Source: AP-15 sp963700185
GTDB taxonomy: Bacteria; Pseudomonadota; Alphaproteobacteria; ATCC43930; CGMCC-115725
DNA: 64,000 nt
Direction of reading: 5' to 3'
Assembly (NCBI GenBank): GCA_963700185.1
Contig: CAVOWP010000010.1
Span: 70,396-134,395 of the forward strand
The notes under the pieces were generated by a model that saw only the letters and a list, made by a program, of their open reading frames with translations, was not told the DNA's origin and did not search any database. Numbering within the stretch: position 1 is the first letter of the stretch; each line of letters begins with the position of its first letter. The position numbers and the translations under genes were made by a program. This document shows positions 9,850 through 18,113 of the stretch, piece after piece.

Positions 9850-10374
9850 ATGTCTGGGTTTTCGGAGTACCTTGGCGCTGTGTTCGACCACGGCGAGCCA
9901 CTTATAGGCGCGGTGGTGATTTTCATCGCTGCCTTCGTTCCCCGTGTACAAAAACATCTAGATCAACATCCGCAACGCCGATTATTATGGGTCTCTCTGA
10001 TCTACGTTTGCGTATTTGTTGCGGGCTTTCTTGCATGGAAAGCTGAACGTGACAGATATATGTCCGTCGCCTTGCGCCAAAACGTACCGGTACAGACAAT
10101 CGAAGGCGGTGACACATATCAGATATTGCAAGACGATTATCTTCTAGCAATTGCTTCGGTATCCGACAAAACGACCACACTGAAATTGCCGCCCGACCCC
10201 TATCGGGGACAACGATTTGAAATTAAGGACGCGAATGGAGCCATCTCCACTTCTGTGCCAATCGTGATCGACGGGAATGGCCACAAAATAGACAACGACA
10301 ACTCTACGAAGCTGATACAGCCATACCAAGCTGACACGGTTACTTATACAGGGATTAAATGGGTTCTTACCTAA
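9850..10374 (+). CDS. Membrane protein with C-terminal phage-tail-like beta domain
   Basis: A 174-aa protein from ATG 9850. It has a short hydrophobic segment at ~18-30 and a clear membrane helix at ~45-63 (LLWVSLIYVCVFVAGFLAW). The C-terminal ~90 residues read YQILQDDYLLAIAS ... TTLKLPPDPYRGQRFEIKD ... PIVIDGNGHKIDN ... TYTGIKWVL. That is the repeat-like pattern common in phage tail fibre and spike ends (D-Y-x-I ... T-x-x-L-P ... I-K-D ... I-D-G-x-G-x-x-I). Its base composition is visibly more AT-rich than its neighbours. Function unknown; it could be a surface-exposed anchored binding module. Confidence 0.55.
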   Translation: MSGFSEYLGAVFDHGEPLIGAVVIFIAAFVPRVQKHLDQHPQRRLLWVSLIYVCVFVAGFLAWKAERDRYMSVALRQNVPVQTIEGGDTYQILQDDYLLAIASVSDKTTTLKLPPDPYRGQRFEIKDANGAISTSVPIVIDGNGHKIDNDNSTKLIQPYQADTVTYTGIKWVLT

Positions 10375-10583
10375 ACACTCAATACCCGACCGGCCTCGCG
10401 GCAGTACCGCGCCGAAAGTCGAGCACTTTTTGGAGTGCAAACGGCGGGCGGTTTTACCGTCAGTAGGGCCGCGCTCGCGCACGGCCCCCGGCTGCGCCGT
10501 CAGTTCTGCGGCTCGTTGTCGTGCTTGTCGTGCCAACGAAATTCGGCGCTGGTGCATATGACGGCCCCACGGAAAACGTCGAC

Positions 10584-11650
10584 TTACCACAGCCATCGCT
10601 CTTCGATCTGATCGGCTCGAAGTTCGACACTATTGCCAGAAACATAGATTGACTCGAATTCGATGTCTTCAGGAGCTTTCTGGTCAAATTTCGTTATGAC
10701 TTCCGCGTAAAAATAATGATAGATTGTCCTGTGCATCGTGTGCATGTGGGAGCTCGGTGGTTCGTAGCCATAATATTCCTCGACCTCGACGTTCAGGTCT
10801 ACGCAAAGCCCCGCTTCCAACTCAACCTCGCATGTGAAAGTGTTATCTTCCTGATCGAGCACGTTGACGGAGAGGATATTAATCTCATCGACTCCAACAA
10901 TTCGTCCCGAGATCATCACCTGCCCACCGCGCATAGACCATGAACCCCGACTACCTACAAGTTCCATGCTTTTGATCTGGTCGGCCAGTTCATCGGTCAA
11001 TCGTTCATTTTCCTTCAGGGCCTTTTCGAGGGCGTCATGCAGCTCTTTCGAAACATTTGTTTGAGAAATAATGTCAGCCACGGAAGCAGCGTAGAAAAGT
11101 GGACGCGACGGCGAACAGCATGCCTTAAGATCAGGATCGGCGGACACGACGTAAGCTGTGACACGTCTTTTTGCGCACCAAGCTAGGAGCGATGCAATTA
11201 TAATGGCGTCCGGAAATTCAGATTTCTTCTTTGTGCTGAAGGGAGGGCGTCGAGCAAAATAATCGCCAAGGAGTGTACCTATTTCAGCGCTAAGCGGTAC
11301 GTTGATTGATTTCGTGTCCTTCAGGAATTTCTCGAACGCTGCGTCCAGAGCAGCGACAGCAGCGTTGTCATCCGCGAGTTTCGTGAGGGCGTCTAAAGCG
11401 CCCACTTGTTGCAGAACGCTTTCATGCTTCTTCATTGAAGCGGCAGCTTCGCCCAAAACTTCACGAAGTTGAGATTTGACCTCACCAATCGTTACATCGG
11501 TGACAGAAGCTGTAAATGTCCCTGTTTGGCGAACTCAACCAGTTTGGACAACGTTCGACCGTTCCAATCGAACCGCGCCCTTCGGAACGATTCCGCGTCA
11601 ATAAAGACGTATTTCGTCTGAAGATGTTGGTTGGGCGCGCTGTTACTCAT
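10584..11650 (-). pseudogene. PIN-domain protein (DUF4935-like), one frameshift
   Basis: The main frame (10584-11456 and on to ~11495) carries IGEVKSQL, EFPDAIIIASLLAW and VSADPDLKACC, typical of DUF4935-type PIN nucleases. The N-terminus lies in another frame, from ATG 11648-11650: KYVFIDAESFRRARFDWNGR ... EFAKQGHLQLL. A missing base near 11495-11515 separates them. Joined, all four PIN acidic positions are present (FID, GEV, FPD, SAD). Downstream are a coiled-coil stretch (HDALEKALKENERLTDEL) and a C-terminal beta-rich domain of ~100 residues. PIN proteins are metal-dependent RNases. No antitoxin-like partner is adjacent. Confidence 0.65.
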
Positions 11651-11884
11651 CAGGCGTGTCCGCTCCATCGAGGAGTCCAGCCCGCGTGCAGCTTCACGCG
11701 GCGCGGGTCGCGCGGCGAATGGTGGATATATGCCGACTGTCGTAGTCGTGGAAACTCTTGCCGACCCGGCTCTAACCTGCGCTCAGGAAAGGGCGAAGAA
11801 GCCGGGAGGGCGCATGGACGAGAGGCCACCCCCTCCCGCCCAACCGCGATTTGGCCTAAACCGCCCGCCTAAACTGCAAGACGT

Positions 11885-12154
11885 TCATGTGTTCCCCTTC
11901 TTGCCCTTGTCTATGTAGGACGCCCGAGCGGCAATAGCTTCTTTGTGAAGGGTCATGATCTCGACGCCAGGCGGAATTATTCGCTCCCGTCGACACGCCA
12001 TACCGGTGTCGACAATACGCCCGTAGGGAAACTCGAACACAACATCGCCGGGCTTGAGGCCTCGCTCGACCTGCTCCACGACGTGTACGAAGCGCAGACC
12101 GGCCGTTGGAGAGCCGCGAGGAACATACCCGAAGTTGGTAAATAGCGCCACCAT
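11885..12154 (-). CDS. Hypothetical protein
   Basis: An 89-aa frame with protein-like composition (GLKPGDVVFEFPYGRIVDTG) and a lysine-rich end (YIDKGKKGNT). The start ATG is preceded only by a weak purine stretch. No family recognised. It may be a small plasmid- or phage-derived gene in a degraded neighbourhood. Confidence 0.4.
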   Translation of the reverse strand: MVALFTNFGYVPRGSPTAGLRFVHVVEQVERGLKPGDVVFEFPYGRIVDTGMACRRERIIPPGVEIMTLHKEAIAARASYIDKGKKGNT

Positions 12155-12245
12155 CTTTCATCGCGAGGGCACGAATCCTTGAATGCTCCCGTCTCTCTCA
12201 CGTGGTGGGACCGCGGGTTCGAATCCGTCTTCCTCCAGCAGGGAG

Positions 12246-12593
12246 TCAGCGAACCCTCGGTCTAATTGTTCGGTAGAAAAACATGACGCAGAGCGAGCCC
12301 GCTTGCGGGGTGACGGCACCGGGCTGGTCGCGGAAGTCTCGCAGATGGCCGTAGATTAGATCCGGCGTGATGAAGAGCCTACCGCGCTGAATCGGAGCGG
12401 CTACCGTCTCGACGATTTCAGGCGATCAGGGGCGTCGGCACAGCCAAGCCTGCGCCGCGGCATCGCTAAGGTCGAGATGCACCCAGACGAAATCCGCGTT
12501 ACCCGCCGCGACGTCGGCCGCCGCAAGATCGCGCAGCGCCTCTCCCAGCCCGCTGCGGAATGCGAAGGCGAACGACGGACGACCGTCACTCAT
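12246..12593 (-). pseudogene. CorA/ZntB-like transporter N-terminal fragment
   Basis: From ATG 12591-12593 the minus strand reads FVWVHLDLSDAAAQAWL. After a frame change near 12425 it continues with GRLFITPDLIYGHLRDFRDQ and QAGSLCVMF to a stop at 12246. This matches the N-terminal cytoplasmic domain order of CorA/ZntB divalent-cation transporters (W-V-H-L-D-L ... GHLRDFRD ... AGSL). The C-terminal membrane part and GMN motif are absent. It is a remnant. Confidence 0.5.
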
Positions 12594-13028
12594 GGCTTGC
12601 ACGATAGTTCAACACCGGCCCGATGGTACCGGCTGCGGTCGGAAACAGTGATAGAGCTGCTTTATCCCTGTCGAAAATCGTGACCGGCTAGAGTTGGGCT
12701 CAGCCACGCCCTGCCCGGTGCTGAGAATATGTCTACAGAAGCCTGTAATCCTGCACCGAACCGGTGCCGGCATGAATATAACACAAGCGAGACTTCAGTT
12801 GCCTCTGCTAGGCTCTTCTAGCTATCTATCGGCGCAACGGCACAGCGGGAGATCGACGGGCTCCTTTACCGGGCGAGCAGGGGCGGTCTAGCCGGTATCG
12901 GCAAAGTGCGCCCGAAAATTGCGGGGGGAACTCCTTTGCTCGCCGACTGTGGTGCCCGGCTCGAGCCGAGTGGGGCCGGGAAGAGGCACCTTCAGTCTGC
13001 TAAGTTGACATTGCCAGCATGACTAATG
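12594..13028. other. No gene seen
   Basis: About 435 bp without a supported reading frame or RNA. The few short frames lack start signals and family motifs. Confidence 0.4.
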
Positions 13029-13559
13029 TCAGCCGCAGGCGACCGCGTAGCAGTCGCCGGCGCCAGCGGGCAGTCTCTGCCCGCTCCAGCTGTCCCCGCC
13101 GTCTCTGGTCGTGAAGACCTGGCCCGTCTTCGATACGCCAACAACCTGCTGCGGGTCGCGAGGATGCACGGCGACGCCCATCATCGTCGCCTCCGGCTTG
13201 ACCCCGTGATCGAAGCGCTTCCAGGTCTTGCCGACGTCATCACTGCAGAAGATCCCGCCGTCGCTGCTGCTGAAAGCCGGGCTCAAGGCGGCGTACAGCA
13301 CATTCGGATCATGCGGCGAGACCCGCAAATCGCGGCCGTAGGTCAACGGTGAGAACCGGCCGACTTCGATGTCGTGCCAATGCGCGCCGCGATCCTCGCC
13401 GCGGAAGAGACCCATGCGGTTGGCCAGAAACACCGTGCCCGGTGCCGCAGCACTGCAGGCGAGCGCATGGCCGTCCAGCATGCCTTCGATCTCGGTCTGA
13501 CTGACGATGCGGCTCTTGTATTTCTCCTGCTCGGCGAAGCGCAGCAGATCCTGGGTGCA
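13029..13559 (-). pseudogene. BNR/Asp-box repeat protein, C-terminal fragment
   Basis: The minus strand encodes DLLRFAEQEKYKSRIVSQTE, MGLFRGEDRGAHWHDIEVGR, LSPAFSSSDGGIFCSDDVGK and GQVFTTRDGGDSWSG. These are Asp-box/BNR propeller repeats (SxDxGxTW-like), as in sialidase-like and VPS10-type exo-alpha-sialidase superfamily proteins. The C-terminus at 13029 looks natural. Upstream of ~13559 similarity stops and the sequence turns into an unrelated fragment, so the N-terminal half is lost. Confidence 0.55.
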
Positions 13560-13727
13560 ATTGGCGCGGCTTTTCCGCCCGAGGCGTTCCGGCACTCGGC
13601 GAACACCGCCTATGACGCGGCCATCGAAACCTTCGCCTGCCAAAGCACCTGCAGCAACAGCGGCTTGTCGGTGCGCTGCGCGGTGCCGGGCGGGGTCAGG
13701 ACGATGCGGTAGGCCTTTTCCCGGCGC

Positions 13728-13838
13728 GCGCTCGACGGCCGCGAGCGCGTGCTCGGCAAAGAGCATCCAGACACGTTCCGCAGCCTGACCAATCTGGCCG
13801 GATGCCTGCGGGCGCTGGGCGATGCGACGGAGGCTTAC
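13728..13838 (+). pseudogene. Kinesin-light-chain-type TPR fragment
   Basis: The plus frame reads ALDGRERVLGKEHPDTFRSL then TNLAGCLRALGDATEA, a single TPR of the kinesin-light-chain type (xxLGxEHPDTLxSxxNLA). It has no start, stop or flanking repeats. It is one of several gene scraps in this region. Confidence 0.45.
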
Positions 13839-13910
13839 ATTGGCGGCAACGGGCGAAATCGCCAACAGCCTGGGCGATGACGGACGACGCCGAGCGGGTT
13901 ATCGCGACCC

Positions 13911-14194
13911 ACCCTTTTCCTTCCGAACTGCATCGGCTCAAAGCCGAGCTTCTGCTCGCTGGCGGATCTCAGCCCGAAGCCGAGCAGGGCTTTGTGACGG
14001 ATTGGAGCTGGCGCGCCAATGGGGGGCGAAGATATTGGAGCTGCGCACCGCCACATGCCTCGCCCGGCTGTGGCACGATCGGGGCAACAGCAGCGAGGCG
14101 CGTGACTTGCTCGCTCCCGTCTACGGCTGGTTCACCGAGGGCTTCGACAGCCGATCTCAAGGACGGCAAGGCGCTGCTCGCCGAGCTGGGGTGA
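13911..14194 (+). pseudogene. C-terminal scrap of a cyclase/ATPase-TPR regulator
   Basis: Three plus frames joined by frame changes read SELHRLKAELLLAGG, then GAKILELRTATCLARLW and SEARDLLAPVYGWFTEGFD, then TADLKDGKALLAEL and a stop. This is the conserved C-terminus of large adenylate-cyclase/AAA-ATPase/TPR regulators of alphaproteobacteria. Everything upstream is missing. Confidence 0.55.
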
Positions 14195-14279
14195 GCCGGC
14201 GACTGGCATGTGCCCAAATCCGGCACGAATGTCCGCTCCCTGGCCGGGCCCGACCATCCACGGGCGTGGAGCACTCGCA

Positions 14280-14524
14280 TAGACCCGCGCCATCCCTATA
14301 CAAGGGCGCTGCTGGCCTGCCACCCGGACCGGGCGACGGCGTTTACCGGCATCCCCGGCACAGTTCCGTCGCCGTTGGATGCTGCACCAGGGTGCCGTTT
14401 TGCGCCGCGCTGCGGTGAGGCTCGTCTTGCCTGCGCAGTGCGGCGCCCCCGTCTGGTCGGCGATCGAACGGGGAGGCGGGTCGACTGCGTGCTGTACGAG
14501 TCGGCCGAAGCCGTCAGCGCATGA
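14280..14524 (+). pseudogene. 3' end of an oppD/dppD-type ABC ATPase
   Basis: The frame ending at 14524 contains HPYTRALLACHPDRATAF, CRFAPRCGEARLAC and a cysteine-containing tail, the oligo_HPY C-terminal region of oligopeptide-transporter ATPases. The nucleotide-binding domain is absent, so only the tail survives. Its stop overlaps the start of the oppF gene (ATGA), so an oppDF pair was truncated here. Confidence 0.65.
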
Positions 14525-15519
14525 GCAAACCGCCGGCTATCCTCGAAGTGCGCGACTTGCACGTATCGCTGGGCGGCCGGCGCGAATGGCTGCGCAAAGC
14601 GGTGCCCCCGGTGCACGCGGTCGCCGGGGTAAGCTTCTCAGTGCGGCAAGGCGAAATCCTCGGTCTCGTCGGGGAGTCGGGATGCGGCAAGACGACACTC
14701 GGCCGCACCGTCCTTGGTCTGCAGCGCGAGACCAGCGGCGAGATTTATCTCGACGGCAGGCTCGTCAGCGGCGCGCGACCACAGCGCGGGCGCGTCGAGC
14801 GCAACGATATTCAATACGTGCATCAGGACGCGGCTGCCGCACTGGACCCGTGGTGGAGCATCGGCCGCACGCTTGAAGAAGGGCTCATCATCCACGGACT
14901 TCGCAAAGCGAACGAGCGACAAGCACGCATACGCGAGATGCTGGCGGCGGTCGGGCTCGACGAGTCGGTGTTGCCGCGTTATCCGCACGAACTCTCGGGC
15001 GGCCAGCTACGCCGGGTGACGCTCGCGCGCATTTTGGTGCTGCAACCGCGCTTCGTAATTTTCGACGAGCCGACCTCGGGTCTCGATATGTCAGTGCAGG
15101 CGATGGTCCTCAATCTGCTGCTCGAGCTGAGGGGGCGCCTCGGGCTGATCTACCTGTTCATCTCGCACGATCTCTCGGTGGTGGAACGGTTCTGCGATCG
15201 GGTCGCGATAATGTATCTCGGACGCATCGTCGAGCTGGCGCCGACCGGAAAGATCTTTGCGGCACCGCTGCACCCCTACACCCCTGCATTGCTGGCGGCG
15301 ATCCCACGCCTGGTGCACGAGCCGAGGCGCGCTCGCCAGCTCGTACAAACTGAACCGCCGACTGCCCCGTGCTTGCCAGCAGGTTGCGCCTTCTCGAATC
15401 GGTGCCCGCATGTCGAGCCGGCTTGCATCTCAACCGAACCAGCTTTGGATAGCCTCTTAGATCACCAGGTTGCCTGCCGCCGGTGGCAGGAGCTTCGCTC
15501 GGACGCTCGCGCCGCTTGA
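14521..15519 (+). CDS. Oligopeptide/dipeptide ABC transporter ATPase (OppF/DppF type)
   Basis: A complete 332-aa ATPase: Walker A GESGCGKTT, Q-loop QYVHQDAAAAL, signature LSGGQLRRV, Walker B FVIFDEPTSGLD and the C-terminal oligo_HPY extension with HPYTPALLAAIPR and CAFSNRCPHVEPAC. It would energise a peptide-type importer at the inner membrane. The membrane subunits and binding protein are not nearby and its OppD partner is a fragment, so it is probably an orphan unless it serves another transporter. Confidence 0.85.
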   Translation: MSKPPAILEVRDLHVSLGGRREWLRKAVPPVHAVAGVSFSVRQGEILGLVGESGCGKTTLGRTVLGLQRETSGEIYLDGRLVSGARPQRGRVERNDIQYVHQDAAAALDPWWSIGRTLEEGLIIHGLRKANERQARIREMLAAVGLDESVLPRYPHELSGGQLRRVTLARILVLQPRFVIFDEPTSGLDMSVQAMVLNLLLELRGRLGLIYLFISHDLSVVERFCDRVAIMYLGRIVELAPTGKIFAAPLHPYTPALLAAIPRLVHEPRRARQLVQTEPPTAPCLPAGCAFSNRCPHVEPACISTEPALDSLLDHQVACRRWQELRSDARAA

Positions 15520-15554
15520 CGGCGCGGAGCAGAGCCCGCACCACCTCAACCCCC

Positions 15555-15579
15555 GGTACTGTCTCAGTGAGACAGTACC
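15555..15579. terminator. Perfect 25-base palindrome between convergent genes
   Basis: GGTACTGTCTCA, one spacer base G, then its exact reverse complement TGAGACAGTACC. It lies in the 138-bp gap between the convergent oppF and cobW-type genes. A 12-bp perfect stem could act as a bidirectional terminator, though there is no T-run on either side. An operator or IS-end scar is an alternative. Confidence 0.45.
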
Positions 15580-15657
15580 TTGCGTTTGCCGGTATTCGAC
15601 GGGCGACCATCGGCGAGGCGGCAATTGGTCAGGAATGCGTCGATCGTCGTCGTTGGC

Positions 15658-16683
15658 TCACCCCTCGCGAGCCAATGGCGGTTCGCGAATGCTGCCGAAG
15701 ACGCGGAACGAGCGCCCGATCACCGCGGGATCAAGCCCCCGGGCGATGAATACCAGACGCGACAGCCGATCCCCATCGGGCCACGCGCCCAGATGCCGCG
15801 GCGGATGCACGAGGTGCTGCACCGCATGAATCGCCACCGGCGTTTCCGAATCGGCGACATTGAGGATGCCCTTGACGCGCAGCAGCTCGTTGCCATGGCG
15901 ATGGAGCAGCATCGTCAGCCAAATGCCGAACCGCGTCCAATCGACCGGCTCGTCGAAACTGAGCGCCAAAGTGCGAATAGCCCCGCCGTGGCGATGATGA
16001 TCGTCGACCGTGTGACCAATACCATCTGACGGCTGCCAACGCTCCAGGCCATCCCCATCGGTTGAGAGCAGCGCGTCGGCGTCGAGATCGTCCTCGGCGC
16101 CACGCCAGAGCGGCGCGCTCGGATTGATGTGACGAAGTCGCTTGGTCAGGCGGTCGGCCACTTGGGCGGCCGCGAGATCGGTTTTGGTCAGAACGAGCCG
16201 ATCGGCCACTGCGACCTGCTTGATGCTTTCGGGATACGCGTCGAACTGCCGCGCGCCGTTCACCGCGTCGACCGTCGTGATCACATTGCCGAGACAGAAA
16301 TGGTGCCGCAACACGGGGTCAGCGCGCACCGTGGACAGGATCGGGAATGGATCGGCGAGGCCCGTGCTTTCAATGACGAGACGGCGGAATGGCGGCAGCA
16401 GACCGCGTTCGCGCCGCGAATGCAGATCCTTGATCGCGGTCGAAAGCTCTCCGCGGATCGTGCAGCAGACGCAGCCCGATTGCAGCATCACGATCGTCTC
16501 GTCGATGCGCTCGAGCAGGTAATGGTCGAGACCGATTTCCCCGAATTCGTTGATCAAGACGGCAGTGTCGGACAGGGCCGGATTCACCAGCAGCCGCTGA
16601 AGCAGCGTCGTCTTGCCCGAGCCGAGAAAGCCGGTGATCAACGTCACCGGTGTGAGATCGGGCGGCGCGTCAGCCAGCCTCAC
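15658..16683 (-). CDS. CobW/G3E-family GTPase (metal chaperone)
   Basis: A 341-aa protein with P-loop GFLGSGKTT at 18-26, the metal-binding CxCC motif GCVCC at 70-74, the switch-region ESTGLADP and an NKxD-like TKTD, followed by a CobW_C domain. G3E GTPases deliver Zn, Co, Ni or Fe to client enzymes. It is third in a minus-strand operon after a small cysteine-containing protein and a polysaccharide deacetylase. Deacetylases of this fold are often metal enzymes, so the GTPase may metallate its operon partner; that is inference. Confidence 0.85.
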   Translation of the reverse strand: MRLADAPPDLTPVTLITGFLGSGKTTLLQRLLVNPALSDTAVLINEFGEIGLDHYLLERIDETIVMLQSGCVCCTIRGELSTAIKDLHSRRERGLLPPFRRLVIESTGLADPFPILSTVRADPVLRHHFCLGNVITTVDAVNGARQFDAYPESIKQVAVADRLVLTKTDLAAAQVADRLTKRLRHINPSAPLWRGAEDDLDADALLSTDGDGLERWQPSDGIGHTVDDHHRHGGAIRTLALSFDEPVDWTRFGIWLTMLLHRHGNELLRVKGILNVADSETPVAIHAVQHLVHPPRHLGAWPDGDRLSRLVFIARGLDPAVIGRSFRVFGSIREPPLAREG

Positions 16684-16999
16684 GCTCCATAAAGGCGATC
16701 AGTTCCTCATCGAGCGGATCGCAGGGCCGGCCGACGAGCCGTTCGGCCGCCATCCAAAGATGCGCGAGGTTATCGACGATCTCAGCCTTGCCGGTTGGGG
16801 TCGATAGAACGAGTGCGCTGCCCTGCCAATCGGCGAGTTTCATTCGGTAGTAGGCGAGAACCCGGTTCGCCGCCGCCACACGCTTCATCCTTTCGCGGCG
16901 GCGCGCGGCCACATCGGTGTTGCGGGTGAAAACACCGGGTCGGGCCACAGCATCGGTCCAGTGCTCCGTCCCGCCGAGAACGCCGCACAATGCGCACAT
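16670..16999 (-). CDS. Small CxxC protein linked to CobW GTPase
   Basis: A 109-aa protein beginning MCALCGVLGG, i.e. with a CxxC at residues 2-5, then a histidine/tryptophan patch (EHWTDAVARPG) and an arginine-rich helix. No membrane segment. Its 3' end overlaps the GTPase gene by 14 bp and it follows the deacetylase by 6 bp, so all three are co-translated. The function is not known to me. The N-terminal CxxC and tight coupling suggest a metal-handling partner or client of the GTPase. Confidence 0.7.
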   Translation of the reverse strand: MCALCGVLGGTEHWTDAVARPGVFTRNTDVAARRRERMKRVAAANRVLAYYRMKLADWQGSALVLSTPTGKAEIVDNLAHLWMAAERLVGRPCDPLDEELIAFMEREAG

Positions 17000-17005
17000 C
17001 GGTCC

Positions 17006-17911
17006 TTATCCCTCATCCGCCGCTGTGTAAGGCTCACCGCGGCGCGTCGAGCGTCGAGCGAAATCATCCGCCATCTCGTCCATCGTGACGAACCGTACCC
17101 CGGGATGACCGATCATGTGATGATACAGCCGTTCCAGCATCATCAGCACATGCGGTCGGCCGGATACATCCGGGTGGATGGTGATCGGGAACACGGCGTA
17201 ATCGTATTCGCGGTAGACCCAGTCGAACTGGTCGCGCCACATCTGCTCGATGTCGCGCGGATTGACGAAACCGTGGCTGTTCGGCGACTTCTTGATGAAC
17301 AGCATCGGCGGCAGGTCGTCGAGGTACCAGCTCGCCGGGATCTCGATCAGGGCGGTTTCGCGGCCGCGCCGCAGCGGCACCATCCATTCCCTCGGCTGTT
17401 TCGAATAATCAATCTTGGTCCAGCTGTCCCCAACCCGCACGTAATACGGCTGATGATCGTGATGCATCAGCGAGTGGTCGTATTTGATGCCGCGCTCAAG
17501 CAGCAGCTCGTTGGTGACCGTCGAGAACTCCCACCACGGCGCGACATATCCTGTGGGCCGCCTGCCCGAAAGCTGCGTCACCAGCTCGATGCATTTGTCG
17601 AGCACCGCCATTTCCTGCTCGCGCGTCATGGCGATCGGGTTCTCGTGCGAATAGCCGTGAATGCCGATCTCGTGGCCAGCCTCCGCGATGGCCTTCATCT
17701 CGGTGGGAAATGTTTCGATCGAGTGGCCCGGGATAAACCAGGTCGTCTTGATGCCGAGCCGCGCGAACAGCTTCAGCAGGCGAGGACTGCCGACTTCCCC
17801 AGCGAAGAGACCGCGCGAGATATCATCCGGAGAGTCCTCGCCGCCGTAGGAGCCGAGCCAGCCGGCGACAGCATCAACATCGATACCAAAGCCGCAGAGG
17901 ATCTCCTTCAT
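17006..17911 (-). CDS. Polysaccharide deacetylase-family hydrolase (PuuE/HpPgdA-like)
   Basis: A 301-aa NodB-fold protein with the metal-site aspartate region DVDAV at 11-15, HGYSHENP around 84-91 (both histidines present) and the conserved RRPTGYVAPWWEFS segment. No signal peptide, so it is cytoplasmic. In this cytosolic branch, characterised members act on small amides and cyclic imides (PuuE-type allantoinase, cyclic imide hydrolases) rather than on polysaccharide. That fits the heterocycle-degrading cluster that starts divergently at 18114. First gene of its operon. Confidence 0.75.
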   Translation of the reverse strand: MKEILCGFGIDVDAVAGWLGSYGGEDSPDDISRGLFAGEVGSPRLLKLFARLGIKTTWFIPGHSIETFPTEMKAIAEAGHEIGIHGYSHENPIAMTREQEMAVLDKCIELVTQLSGRRPTGYVAPWWEFSTVTNELLLERGIKYDHSLMHHDHQPYYVRVGDSWTKIDYSKQPREWMVPLRRGRETALIEIPASWYLDDLPPMLFIKKSPNSHGFVNPRDIEQMWRDQFDWVYREYDYAVFPITIHPDVSGRPHVLMMLERLYHHMIGHPGVRFVTMDEMADDFARRSTRRGEPYTAADEG

Positions 17912-18032
17912 CGAATTTCTCCCTGCATGGAGCCCAGGTTTGTGTCATCCGGCAGATATGAGCCGCAATCGGCACACATGCTCGGTCGGCAATCGCCCGC
18001 ATTCTTATAGACCGCATTCGTTCGAGGCGGCC

Positions 18033-18047
18033 GCAAGACATGTGCCA
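18033..18047 (-). promoter_or_regulatory. Putative sigma-54 promoter for the deacetylase operon
   Basis: On the minus strand TGGCACATGTCTTGC matches the -24/-12 consensus (TGGCAC-N5-TTGC) with GG and GC exactly 12 bp apart. It points toward the start codon at 17911, leaving a leader of ~110 nt. Confidence 0.6.
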
Positions 18048-18056
18048 ACGCAATGA

Positions 18057-18071
18057 TGGCACGCTTCCTGC
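18057..18071 (+). promoter_or_regulatory. Putative sigma-54 promoter for the first importer operon
   Basis: TGGCACGCTTCCTGC has GG and GC at -24/-12 spacing, differing from consensus only at the first T of TTGC. It lies 43 bp before the solute-binding protein start and only 9 bp from the opposite-facing sigma-54 box. Confidence 0.6.
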
Positions 18072-18113
18072 GAGTTGGACGGCGACCTCTTAGACCGATC
18101 GTGGGAGAAAGCG

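Noticed and set aside
12150..12240. Possible tRNA ending with GGTTCGAATCCGTCTTCCTCC at 12217-12237
   Set aside because: Only the T-loop fits. The T stem has two mismatches and no acceptor complement (GGAGGAA) lies 70-95 bases upstream.
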